Assembly: GCA_028532855.1 (NCBI GenBank)
Contig: JAQQAL010000010.1
Coordinates: forward strand, 1-64,000
Source of the DNA: Candidatus Thalassospirochaeta sargassi
GTDB lineage: Bacteria; Spirochaetota; Spirochaetia; UBA9216
Direction of reading: 5' to 3'
Length of the DNA: 64,000 bases
Part shown: positions 48,063-55,984 of the stretch, piece after piece
Numbering within the stretch: position 1 is the stretch's first letter
How the letters are laid out: the number at the start of each line of letters is the position of its first letter
Notes under the pieces: generated by a model
The model's input: the letters and a program-made list of their open reading frames with translations, nothing else
Databases searched by the model: none
What the model was told of the DNA's origin: nothing
Position numbers and translations under genes: made by a program

Positions 48063-48698
48063 ATGAAAAACGGTAAAGCTGTAATTTTTACGGGAGGCGC
48101 CGGCCCAACATATGAGAAGGTTAGCGATTTAATAGAATCTGCAGAAATTATTGTAGCTGCTGATTCCGGATGGGATTTGGCAACATCATTGGGAGTAAGT
48201 GTAGATTACTGCATTGGGGATATGGATTCCGTTGTTGATAAAGAGGGTATGGAAAAGCTTCCTCCGGAAAGAAGAAAAATATTTCCGGTTGAGAAAGATT
48301 TTTCAGATACTGAATTATCTATAATTTTTTTGGAAGAAAAGAATTATCGTGATATAGTCTTAATTGGAGGCGGCGGCGGCAGAATTGATCACACCCTGGC
48401 ACTTAAGGCTCTTTTCGCTGGAAGGCATAAACCTGCCATGTGGTTTACTGCTGATGAAAGCATTCTTTATCTTGAGGGCAACCGGGATTTTCCCTGTGCA
48501 ATCGGCAGGACTGTATCCATTTTCTCCTGTGATGAATCCGGCGCGTATGTAACTACCAAAGGGTTGAAGTGGGAATTGAATAACTTCGAAATGAATTCAA
48601 CAAGCTTCAGCCTGAGTAACAAGGCTGTTTCAGAAAGTGTTACAATTACGGTTCATTCCGGTGCAGTTCTGGTAATGTTCAACTATCAATCATCCTGA
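48063..48698 (+). CDS. thiN: Thiamine pyrophosphokinase
   Basis: Makes thiamine diphosphate from thiamine and ATP. 211 residues from ATG 48063. Motifs: AADSGWDLATSLGV, the metal-binding GDMDSV, KDFSDTELSI and GGGGGRIDHTLA. The open frame extends 47 codons upstream through the flaB promoter, but that part is not homologous-looking. No TPP riboswitch is visible. It is 7 bases from the next gene. Confidence 0.9.
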   Translation: MKNGKAVIFTGGAGPTYEKVSDLIESAEIIVAADSGWDLATSLGVSVDYCIGDMDSVVDKEGMEKLPPERRKIFPVEKDFSDTELSIIFLEEKNYRDIVLIGGGGGRIDHTLALKALFAGRHKPAMWFTADESILYLEGNRDFPCAIGRTVSIFSCDESGAYVTTKGLKWELNNFEMNSTSFSLSNKAVSESVTITVHSGAVLVMFNYQSS

Positions 48699-48705
48699 GG
48701 TTTAG

Positions 48706-50442
48706 ATGGAAAAAAAAGATGTACTTGAAGAATTGTCATATTCACTTTCCGAAAAAGAACGAATTACACTGCTCGAAAGAATAAGTAAAAGTGCTGGAAT
48801 TGCTGTAAACGAGGAAAATGAAGATACTCCTGAACACAAACAGCAGGAAAAAAATACTTACGTCGAAAATGAACTGAGAAATCTGAGCTGGTTTCGACGG
48901 TTTATTTTGATGATTCGGTGCAGAATTAGCAGCCGGGAAATGGCTGATATAGTCATTTCTCAGCGCATGAAACAGCTTAAAAAAAGTATATCGAGGAAGC
49001 AGCAGGGGGTAACCGGTTTTGAAAGCCGGAACCTTACTCCAGAATTCGGCGAAAAGGTTTTCAATCTGTATTCGCGAACACTGGCATTCAGGGATATCTA
49101 CAGAAAGCTATGGCTTGAACCGGGCGTATATGAGTCAGGATGTCTTTTTGTAATAAGATCAATGTATGAAGATACTAAAAACCGTCTTGATGAGTTTATT
49201 TCAATGGATGAATTAGTGGAGCTTTATGCAGATAGCGGAAAAAAGGAGGATCTGGTAAAAGAAGTTGATTCACGGATAAAAGAATACAGCGATTTAGTCC
49301 CGGAGATTCTGTACAGTGAAATAGAGAAGAGTATTGCTCCGATGTATAAGCTAAAGGATCTTGTTTTGTTCCCTTACACAGCTTTTTTTCAGAAATTCAG
49401 TTTTACTCCTAACAGGACTGACGGCAAACATTTCTTTAAAAATGCTTCAGCTATGCTCTGCCTTGATCATCTTAAAAGTCTGTACATTGCTGTTATGTCA
49501 GCTTCTGAGTTAGATGAACATGTCCCATTAAACAAGTTTCTGATAGAATTTATAAAATCGCTTGATGACAGCTCTGCAATGCCGGAAGGCTTTAATGATG
49601 AGTTGAGAAAGCTGATTAACAGTGCAAAGCTTTTTGCGCGCAGCATGCCTATTCTTGAAATTATTCAGTATTTCAGGAAGGAGCCTTATCTCAGGATAAA
49701 TTATTCTACAAGAAAATTAAGCTTTAAGGAGTTTTATACCAGCGTTCTTCACAGGAAACTGAAGGATGAAATAATCAAACTTTATCCTGAAGTACAGAAA
49801 CAGTACATTGAACGGGAAATTGAAAGAATTTTTGAAGGAAAGAATTTTCAGGAATTCAGAAACTATCGAATGTACGCCAGCATCGATCATCAGAAGATGG
49901 GGCTTCCTTTTTTTACACATACTAAATCTCTGAATGTTCTGTATAACTATATAAAATCTTTCTATCAGTCCAATTTAAGTGATGTTATAGCCATTCTTGA
50001 GAAGGGTATATTATCGCAGAACAGGATAACCCGGGACAGGATGATAGGTTATTCGGTCGCTCTGCAGGAACTTGAAGATAAGATAAGTTCTTCTGATAAA
50101 TCTCTAGCCCCCGACGAAGAAGATGGAAAGGTTTTTCACAAATTGAGGATGACCCTTGTCTCTGATACTGCGCAGCAGAGGATGTACCGATCTCTTGTCG
50201 TAAAGAAAAACCGTGAGGTGAAGTCGTTGATAGACTGGGGAGATGAGGCTCTGGGCGGACTTGAAAAGATCTTTGACGAACTTATTGCCAGCGAAGCAAA
50301 TGCAATTAAGGTTCAGCTGAACAAGCATTATCTGATGCGCGGTAAATCCATCACCCTTGTAAGCCTGCTGAAGCGACGCTCAAATGAGCTGAGGGATTTC
50401 AGAAGGCTGATGGCGCAGATTACCAAGATGGAACTTGATTGA
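48706..50442 (+). CDS. Large soluble protein of unknown function (spirochaete type)
   Basis: 578 residues, charged and largely helical, no signal peptide and no clear membrane helix. It resembles long cytosolic proteins restricted to Treponema-like spirochaetes (possibly the DUF5312 group; recalled, not verified). It starts 7 bases after thiN with the ATG preceded by GAGG. It is convergent with the SPFH-like gene. Confidence 0.6.
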   Translation: MEKKDVLEELSYSLSEKERITLLERISKSAGIAVNEENEDTPEHKQQEKNTYVENELRNLSWFRRFILMIRCRISSREMADIVISQRMKQLKKSISRKQQGVTGFESRNLTPEFGEKVFNLYSRTLAFRDIYRKLWLEPGVYESGCLFVIRSMYEDTKNRLDEFISMDELVELYADSGKKEDLVKEVDSRIKEYSDLVPEILYSEIEKSIAPMYKLKDLVLFPYTAFFQKFSFTPNRTDGKHFFKNASAMLCLDHLKSLYIAVMSASELDEHVPLNKFLIEFIKSLDDSSAMPEGFNDELRKLINSAKLFARSMPILEIIQYFRKEPYLRINYSTRKLSFKEFYTSVLHRKLKDEIIKLYPEVQKQYIEREIERIFEGKNFQEFRNYRMYASIDHQKMGLPFFTHTKSLNVLYNYIKSFYQSNLSDVIAILEKGILSQNRITRDRMIGYSVALQELEDKISSSDKSLAPDEEDGKVFHKLRMTLVSDTAQQRMYRSLVVKKNREVKSLIDWGDEALGGLEKIFDELIASEANAIKVQLNKHYLMRGKSITLVSLLKRRSNELRDFRRLMAQITKMELD

Positions 50443-50452
50443 TCATCCCTGA

Positions 50453-51376
50453 TTAATTGCTTCCACGCATCAGCTGTTGTAGTTCTGCTTCGGAGTCATC
50501 GGATGCGGGCGATGATAAATCGATAGCCGGTAATAATCCCTTTGCGTCGTCAGGAAAAATTGCATAATAATCTATTAACGCAGGATATTTGGAAAAAAGT
50601 GCGCCATACTTTTCAAGGATTTCCAGTTTGGCGGATTCTTCAACAAGCCTGCTGGTAGTTTTTTCAAGCGACATCTTTTCTATATCACTGTGAAACTTCT
50701 CCATCTCGAAATACTGTCTCCTGCCTTCGGCATAAAGTGCAAGATCAGGAAAATTGATATTTACCGGAACGAATGAAACAAAATCGAGGTAGGGATAGGC
50801 TTCGCCTAGCTTATTCTTTAAGTCATCCTCCATAAGAGAGTAGTTGTAGGAAATCCTGTTCATATAATCGTAATCCTCAGCCATCGTTCTGATAAAGCCT
50901 GATGCGTCGGATGCAAGCCCTGTTTCAATCTCATCAATCCAGCTTTCAAAATTTATTTCACGAAGAAATTCATCAGAAGCAAGCTTGTTGAGAGTTTCTG
51001 CTTTTACGGTGTAGACAATATCAAAGCTGTATGAGTATTCAAATGAGGGATTACCTTCAAGGTACATGCCGTAGAGTTCGGCTGAGGGCAGTTCGCCTTC
51101 GAGGCTCACCCTTTCTGATTTAGGAAACAATAGAAATTTTTCCATAGAAAGGTTCATCGGTATCAGCCCCTGCCACTCAAAACGGAATTCACCGGGTTTC
51201 ACAACATCGTGATCCCAGCCGTTACCGGTGTATTTTGTGAAAATCACCCCGTATGTGTCAGCAGGAAGCTGAAACTGGTAATATCCGAAGTAAAAAACAG
51301 CCCCGACAGCGGCAAGAATAAGTAGAAGAATAATACTGCGTTTAATGCGTTTGCCGATTTTAGAGCGCTTTTTCAT
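50453..51376 (-). CDS. Membrane-anchored SPFH/band-7-like protein
   Basis: 307 residues. One N-terminal helix (about 14-32) followed by a region that reads like the start of a band-7 domain (YGVIFTKYTGNGWDHDVVKPGEFRF), then helices rich in Glu/Leu. No strict signature, so the family is tentative. It starts 1 base after the HAD gene's end on the same strand. Confidence 0.55.
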   Translation of the reverse strand: MKKRSKIGKRIKRSIILLLILAAVGAVFYFGYYQFQLPADTYGVIFTKYTGNGWDHDVVKPGEFRFEWQGLIPMNLSMEKFLLFPKSERVSLEGELPSAELYGMYLEGNPSFEYSYSFDIVYTVKAETLNKLASDEFLREINFESWIDEIETGLASDASGFIRTMAEDYDYMNRISYNYSLMEDDLKNKLGEAYPYLDFVSFVPVNINFPDLALYAEGRRQYFEMEKFHSDIEKMSLEKTTSRLVEESAKLEILEKYGALFSKYPALIDYYAIFPDDAKGLLPAIDLSSPASDDSEAELQQLMRGSN

Positions 51377-51377
51377 T

Positions 51378-52283
51378 TCAACCTTCCTGAATGTAATCCA
51401 ATAAATTTAACAGATTATCTACTATAACATCGGGTTTAATATTCCTGCAAGCATCATCATTCTCACGGAGCCTCAGTGAGCGCTTATCCCCGGAAAAAAG
51501 TGCAGTCCTGTAGCCGGTGACTGAAGAAGGCATGATGTCCTTAAGCATATCGTTTCCTACGAAGACCGATTCAGCGGGAGCGATGTTGAGTGAAGCAAGC
51601 CTTCCGGATAATTTATCGAAAAGGGCTGTGTCTGGCTTAGAGCGCTTCTCTTTGTATGAGAAAAGACAGAGCTCGGGTTCAAACTCAAAACCGGATAGAC
51701 CGTCTTCAAAAAGAATGTCGAAGATAAGCGGTGTGTAAAACTGAGCATTGGAAACAATGCCCAGCTTATATCCGCGATAGCGCAGACTCTTAAGCAGTTC
51801 GGCCGCACCAGGCATCGGATAGACCGGATTGACGATAGATTCATAGGAAGCAGCTGCGACAGCAGGATTAATTAGGCTTATTGCAGGGACGAAAGATACT
51901 ATTTCCGGTGTCTCGATGATACCACGCCAGATTTCTATTATATCCACCTCTGGGTGAGGGTACCCCTCGAGTCTGAGGCGACTGTGTGTTTCGTCTATCA
52001 GCTCGAAAAATCTTGCTCTGATTAGATTTGCAGCCTCAAAAGATATGCCGGCTACACTTTCTTTCCCTAACCCTGCGGTTTCGAGCGCATTGCAGAAAGC
52101 GGCAGCTGAACCTGATTCCATGGCGGTGCCGACATCTCCCGAGCCTGATATAAGCAGGGTGCCGTAGATGTCAAATATAACAGCTTTGATATCGTGGAGC
52201 GTGTCGCCACAGGAGGGAACATCGGTCGGAATCGGTTTAAGTTGATGTAAAGGGCGAAGTATTTGCCTTAAATCTTTTTCCAT
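51378..52283 (-). CDS. HAD-superfamily hydrolase
   Basis: 301 residues. HAD motif I is FDIYGTL (Asp nucleophile; the second Asp is Tyr, as in haloacid-dehalogenase-type members), motif II LGIVSNAQ, motif III KPDTALF, motif IV FVGNDMLKDI. Substrate unknown. I choose ATG 52283 (MEKDLRQIL); the 31 codons upstream overlap the divergent gene and its promoter. No Shine-Dalgarno. Confidence 0.82.
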   Translation of the reverse strand: MEKDLRQILRPLHQLKPIPTDVPSCGDTLHDIKAVIFDIYGTLLISGSGDVGTAMESGSAAAFCNALETAGLGKESVAGISFEAANLIRARFFELIDETHSRLRLEGYPHPEVDIIEIWRGIIETPEIVSFVPAISLINPAVAAASYESIVNPVYPMPGAAELLKSLRYRGYKLGIVSNAQFYTPLIFDILFEDGLSGFEFEPELCLFSYKEKRSKPDTALFDKLSGRLASLNIAPAESVFVGNDMLKDIMPSSVTGYRTALFSGDKRSLRLRENDDACRNIKPDVIVDNLLNLLDYIQEG

Positions 52284-52289
52284 AGGTAT

Positions 52290-52318
52290 ATTGTAAATAC
52301 AGGACTCCTCTGGTGCAA
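52290..52318 (-). promoter_or_regulatory. Promoter of the HAD gene, leaderless geometry
   Basis: Minus strand: TTGCAC, 17-base spacer, TACAAT, then 6 bases to the ATG at 52283. Confidence 0.45.
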
Positions 52319-52345
52319 GAGAAAATATGCTGTTATTATTAAAGA

Positions 52346-52681
52346 ATGAAAGACCGTGCACGTCCCATAGTATCAATAGCCGGAAGGATCACAATACTCC
52401 TGTTTCTTTTTTCGGTGATGGTGCTTCTTTTATATATTCAGGGGAATTTCCAGGATTTTGTAGATGATTCGCTGATTATGCTGCTGAATCTGTATCGATA
52501 CAGTGCATTGATTTTCATAGCTTTCGCATTTTCATACATCCTGATACTTATCATAGCCGGCAAAAATACCGGTAGGAGGATTTTAAGAAGAATAATATTT
52601 TCAGTTGCTGCAATAATATTTTCGTTTGTGTTTTTCATTGCAGCAGAAATAATAATAACCGGGCTCCAGCCTGTTGTATAA
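52346..52681 (+). CDS. Small membrane protein of unknown function
   Basis: 111 residues with three hydrophobic segments (about 12-31, 50-67, 80-105). No family recognised. TATTAT (52334-52339) lies exactly 6 bases before the ATG and no Shine-Dalgarno is present. It precedes aroH by 17 bases. Confidence 0.6.
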   Translation: MKDRARPIVSIAGRITILLFLFSVMVLLLYIQGNFQDFVDDSLIMLLNLYRYSALIFIAFAFSYILILIIAGKNTGRRILRRIIFSVAAIIFSFVFFIAAEIIITGLQPVV

Positions 52682-52698
52682 AGGGACGATATTAAAAT

Positions 52699-53058
52699 AT
52701 GACAAAGGCAATTCGAGGTGCAGTACAGTTTAAGTCTGACGACAAAGAAATTATTAAAGAAAGAGTACAGTTTCTGCTGAGCAGGATAATGAGTGAAAAT
52801 GAGTTGGACGAGGAAAATATCATCAGCGTTTTTTTCAGTATCACTTCTGATTTGAGATCAATTAATCCGGCGGCAGCTCTTAGAGCGGGGGGCGGTTTTT
52901 CAGAAACTCCGCTTTTCTGTGCTCAGGAACCGGATACTGAAGGCGCAATGCCGCGGGCTGTTCGTGTGATGATAACCTGTGAGCTTGAGCGTGAAAAAAA
53001 GGATCTTGTTCACATCTATATAGACGGTGCCGAGAAACTGAGACCGGATTTGAACTGA
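52699..53058 (+). CDS. aroH: Chorismate mutase, AroH type
   Basis: 119 residues, the size and pattern of the trimeric Bacillus AroH fold: IRGAVQFKSDDKE, ISVFFSITSDLRSINPA, PLFCAQEPDTEGAMPRAVRVMI. Converts chorismate to prephenate for Phe/Tyr. The conserved active-site Arg in IRGA and the CAQE-type stretch are present. It is followed 2 bases later by map. Confidence 0.92.
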   Translation: MTKAIRGAVQFKSDDKEIIKERVQFLLSRIMSENELDEENIISVFFSITSDLRSINPAAALRAGGGFSETPLFCAQEPDTEGAMPRAVRVMITCELEREKKDLVHIYIDGAEKLRPDLN

Positions 53059-53060
53059 TA

Positions 53061-53819
53061 ATGGGATACAGCTACGTTCCTCTAAAGCTTAAAAATGAAG
53101 TAATGAGGATAAAAACAGCATGCAGGCTGACAAGGGGAATACTTGATGAACTTGTAGCGATGACAGCTCCAGGAATTACTACCCGAGAGATTGACCTCAA
53201 ATGCCGGAAATTAATTATAAAACGCGGTGCCGAGGCCGGTTTACTCGGTTTTAAGGGCTTTCCAGCCGTAATTTGCGCGTCTGTTAATCATGTTGCCGCC
53301 CACGGGGTACCAAACAAATATACCCTGCAGTCCGGCGACATCATCACACTAGATCTTACCGCGGGCGTTGACGGATGGTACGGTGATACAGCAGTAACCT
53401 TCGGCCTGGGTGAGATTTCACGGGAAAAAGCTGATTTAATTGAGGCTGCAAGGCAGGCTACTGCCGCCGGGATAAACGCTGCCGTCGCCGGCGCCAGAAT
53501 GGGCGATATCGGTGAGGCTGTTAGCCGTAGTGCACGCGAACATGGATATAATGTCCTCAGGAATTTTATTGGACATGGGATAGGGCGTGAGATACATGAG
53601 GAACCAGCCGTACTTTACTGCGGAGAATCAGGTGAGGGGCGCCCGATAGTACCCGGAATGGTTTTTACGGTTGAACCGATACTGACACCCGGTAAAGACG
53701 AAGTTGAAACACTCATTGACGGCTGGTCGGTTGTAACCTGCGACCGAATGCCCTGCGCCCAATTTGAACATACAATAGCGGTCTTTGGTGATCATACCGA
53801 AATACTTACGGAATTATAA
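53061..53819 (+). CDS. map: Methionine aminopeptidase, type I
   Basis: 252 residues. Removes the initiator Met. Metal ligands appear in LDLTAG, YGDTAV, GHGIGREIHEEP, TVEPIL and FEHTIAVF, with the catalytic-site His in NHVAAHGVP. No N-terminal zinc-finger extension. It is translationally close to aroH and ends before a bidirectional terminator shared with tRNA-Thr. Confidence 0.94.
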   Translation: MGYSYVPLKLKNEVMRIKTACRLTRGILDELVAMTAPGITTREIDLKCRKLIIKRGAEAGLLGFKGFPAVICASVNHVAAHGVPNKYTLQSGDIITLDLTAGVDGWYGDTAVTFGLGEISREKADLIEAARQATAAGINAAVAGARMGDIGEAVSRSAREHGYNVLRNFIGHGIGREIHEEPAVLYCGESGEGRPIVPGMVFTVEPILTPGKDEVETLIDGWSVVTCDRMPCAQFEHTIAVFGDHTEILTEL

Positions 53820-53837
53820 TATTCTTCAGTTTATGGT

Positions 53838-53870
53838 AAAAAAAAAACAGACTGCGATAACAGTCTGTTT
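53838..53870. terminator. Bidirectional terminator between map and tRNA-Thr
   Basis: ACAGACTG-CGATAA-CAGTCTGT with A-run on the left and TTTT on the right. Confidence 0.88.
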
Positions 53871-53872
53871 TC

Positions 53873-53946
53873 AGCCGCCTGTCAGATTCGAACTGACGAC
53901 CCCGAGATTACAAGTCACGTGCTCTGGCCAGCTGAGCTAAGGCGGC
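53873..53946 (-). tRNA. tRNA-Thr (TGT anticodon)
   Basis: Acceptor arms GCCGCCT and AGGCGGC pair fully; D-arm GCTC/GAGC; T-arm GTCAG-TTCGAAT-CTGAC; anticodon loop CTTGTAA gives TGT, reading ACA/ACG. The middle pair of the anticodon stem (CGTGA/TCTCG) is a T-T mismatch. CCA is not encoded. Confidence 0.93.
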
Positions 53947-53993
53947 ACAAGTTCAATAAATATCTGAACTTACGATAACTAAATCGTGGTCGT

Positions 53994-54022
53994 AAATTAC
54001 ACATTTTTATTTATTTTGTCAA
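53994..54022 (-). promoter_or_regulatory. Probable promoter of tRNA-Thr
   Basis: Minus strand: TTGACA, 17-base spacer, TAATTT (or TGTAAT with a 15-base spacer), about 50 bases before the tRNA. Confidence 0.5.
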
Positions 54023-54077
54023 TAATTATAGGAGAAATAAATGATAAATGAATTTACAGGAATTTATCGAAAAAGGG

Positions 54078-54106
54078 TTGTCAAAAGAAACTATTTATAA
54101 TATAAA
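54078..54106 (+). promoter_or_regulatory. Promoter of tRNA-Tyr
   Basis: TTGTCA, 17-base spacer, TATAAA, 59 bases before the tRNA. Confidence 0.65.
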
Positions 54107-54165
54107 GTTCAAGAATCGAGCCAAACGTTATTATTCTGTTAGTCAGGCATCAGGCTGGTTCGACC

Positions 54166-54247
54166 GGGGAGGTTCCCGAGTGGTCAAAGGGGGCAGACTG
54201 TAAATCTGTTGGCTATGCCTTCGAAGGTTCAAATCCTTCTCTCCCCA
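54166..54247 (+). tRNA. tRNA-Tyr (GTA anticodon)
   Basis: Class II tRNA with a long variable arm. Acceptor arms GGGGAGG and TCTCCCC; anticodon loop CTGTAAA gives GTA; T-arm AAGG-TTCAAAT-CCTT. No encoded CCA. Followed by a strong terminator. Confidence 0.93.
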
Positions 54248-54266
54248 GAAAAACCAAGGGTTTTTT

Positions 54267-54298
54267 AGAGGTTCACGCTGTGAACCTCTTTTTTTTTA
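54267..54298 (+). terminator. Terminator after tRNA-Tyr
   Basis: AGAGGTTCAC-GCT-GTGAACCTCT followed by T8. Confidence 0.92.
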
Positions 54299-54343
54299 GA
54301 CTTTTTTTGTTTTTATTTGTAGCTTATAATGAGTGGTAATTTG

Positions 54344-54784
54344 ATGAGTGAAAAAAAATTCTACGAGAACGGATTACAGTTTGAATGCCAGAGATGTTCT
54401 GCCTGTTGCAGGCATGAACCAGGCTATGTTTTCCTTTCGAAAAATGATCTTGATGCTCTGGTCGATGAAACAGGCCTCAGTGAGCAGGACTTCCTGCTTA
54501 AATACTGTCGTACCGTTGATTTAGGCGGGATTAAACGCATCAGTCTGATTGAAAAGAAGAATTATGACTGTATTTTCTGGACAGAAGAAGGCTGCCGGGT
54601 TTATAAAGCCAGACCTGTTCAGTGCAGAACATATCCGTTCTGGATATCCTATTTAGAGGAAGAAAAAGACTGGAAAGATCTGGCAAAAAGCTGCCCCGGC
54701 GTGGGAAAAGGACCGATTGTCTCAAAAGAAGAAATCGAAAAAAGAATCGCCGAAAGGCAGGATGAACAGATGTTAACGGTATAA
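54344..54784 (+). CDS. YkgJ-family cysteine-cluster protein
   Basis: 146 residues with the Cys cluster CQRCSACCRHEPG and later CIFW, CRVYKARPVQCRTYPFW, CPG, typical of the YkgJ/CxxCxxCC family thought to bind Fe-S or zinc. Function unknown. ATG 54344 is chosen because the upstream ATG (54329) overlaps a TATAAT that is the best local -10; from that -10 the leader would be about 7 bases. Confidence 0.82.
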   Translation: MSEKKFYENGLQFECQRCSACCRHEPGYVFLSKNDLDALVDETGLSEQDFLLKYCRTVDLGGIKRISLIEKKNYDCIFWTEEGCRVYKARPVQCRTYPFWISYLEEEKDWKDLAKSCPGVGKGPIVSKEEIEKRIAERQDEQMLTV

Positions 54785-54808
54785 TATTTAATACCGGAGA
54801 GTGTAGTC

Positions 54809-55750
54809 ATGAAAGTAAAATTCTGGGGAGTGAGAGGATCGATTCCTACTCCGATTAAGCCCTCACAGCTTCAAAGCAGAATAGCTGCAATTGTGCAGAG
54901 AATTCAGCCGTCCGATCTCGTTTCGCAGGAAAGCAGAGACGCTTTTCTTGCAGGAATCCCACCTTATCTGATTGAAACAGTAGGCGGCAATACAACATGT
55001 ATAGAAATCCGATTAAAGGATAACTCCTGTATTATTATTGATGCAGGTTCAGGTATCAGGGAACTTGGTATAAACATTCTAAAAAAAAGGGAAAACATCA
55101 AAAAATTTCATATATTCTTCACACATTTTCATTGGGATCATATATTGGGGCTTCCCTTTTTTGATCCTGCCTATATACCGGGTTATGAACTGCATTTCTA
55201 CAGCCCAGTCAAACATATGGAAAGTGCATTGCGATCACAGATGGAATTACCGTATTTCCCGGTAACGATGGATGCGTTCGGTGCTGACCTTCATTTTCAT
55301 ACAATAAATGATGAAATAATGAATATAAGCGGGGCAGAAATTAGCTGGAGAAGGGTAAAGCATCCCGGCGGATGTTTTTCATACAAAATAAGCGAAGGCG
55401 GAAAAGATTTTATATTTTCAACCGATACTGAGCTTACCGAGAGAGATTTCAGGAGAAGCCCTGAAAACACTGAATTCTATGAAGGTACTGATTTGATAGT
55501 AATGGATTCACAGTATACCCTTGGAGAAGCAATTGAAAAATATGACTGGGGACATTCTTCATACAGTCTTGCCGTAGATTTTGCTTCAGAATGGAAAATA
55601 CCGAAGGTTGTACTGTTTCATCACGAACCTAAATATGAAGATAAGAAGATTTATAAAATACTCAATTCCGCCAAATGGTACGAAAAGCATATCGAGAATA
55701 GTAATCTTGAAATATATCTGGCTAAAGAGGAGCTGGAGTTTACACTTTGA
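54809..55750 (+). CDS. MBL-fold metallo-hydrolase
   Basis: 313 residues with KFWGVRGSIPTP at the start, the metal motif THFHWDH (HxHxDH), VKHPGGCFSYKI and FSTDTEL. This group (PhnP/RNase-Z-like, often near cyclic-nucleotide signalling) hydrolyses phosphodiester-type bonds; the substrate is not known. Shine-Dalgarno GGAGAG. It overlaps the following small gene by 4 bases. Confidence 0.85.
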   Translation: MKVKFWGVRGSIPTPIKPSQLQSRIAAIVQRIQPSDLVSQESRDAFLAGIPPYLIETVGGNTTCIEIRLKDNSCIIIDAGSGIRELGINILKKRENIKKFHIFFTHFHWDHILGLPFFDPAYIPGYELHFYSPVKHMESALRSQMELPYFPVTMDAFGADLHFHTINDEIMNISGAEISWRRVKHPGGCFSYKISEGGKDFIFSTDTELTERDFRRSPENTEFYEGTDLIVMDSQYTLGEAIEKYDWGHSSYSLAVDFASEWKIPKVVLFHHEPKYEDKKIYKILNSAKWYEKHIENSNLEIYLAKEELEFTL

Positions 55751-55944
55751 TTAAGCTTGAAGGACTTAGGATTGCCGGACTCTATCTTTTTCTAAAAGAA
55801 CGGGAGTCGGAGCTTGATGAAAAAATGTGTGAACTTGGAGAAGAGATAGAGGCTTATCTATACGAAAGGTTATCTATTGAAGAAATGGAAGAGCTTCGAA
55901 GACTTTATGAAGATTCGGATGCAGATCTTGGGAGTAAAATCTGA
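55747..55944 (+). CDS. Small helical protein of unknown function
   Basis: 65 residues, TTG start overlapping the MBL gene stop (TTGA), rich in Glu/Leu and likely a short coiled coil. No known domain. Probably co-translated with the MBL protein. Confidence 0.6.
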   Translation: MIKLEGLRIAGLYLFLKERESELDEKMCELGEEIEAYLYERLSIEEMEELRRLYEDSDADLGSKI

Positions 55945-55984
55945 GATTCCTTAATTCAAACATTTAAGAAGAGGGAAAAGAAAG

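Noticed and set aside
54048-54203. Frame starting MNLQEFIEKGLSK and running into tRNA-Tyr
   Set aside because: It covers the tRNA promoter and half the tRNA. Protein-like at first, but no Shine-Dalgarno of its own and no sensible end.
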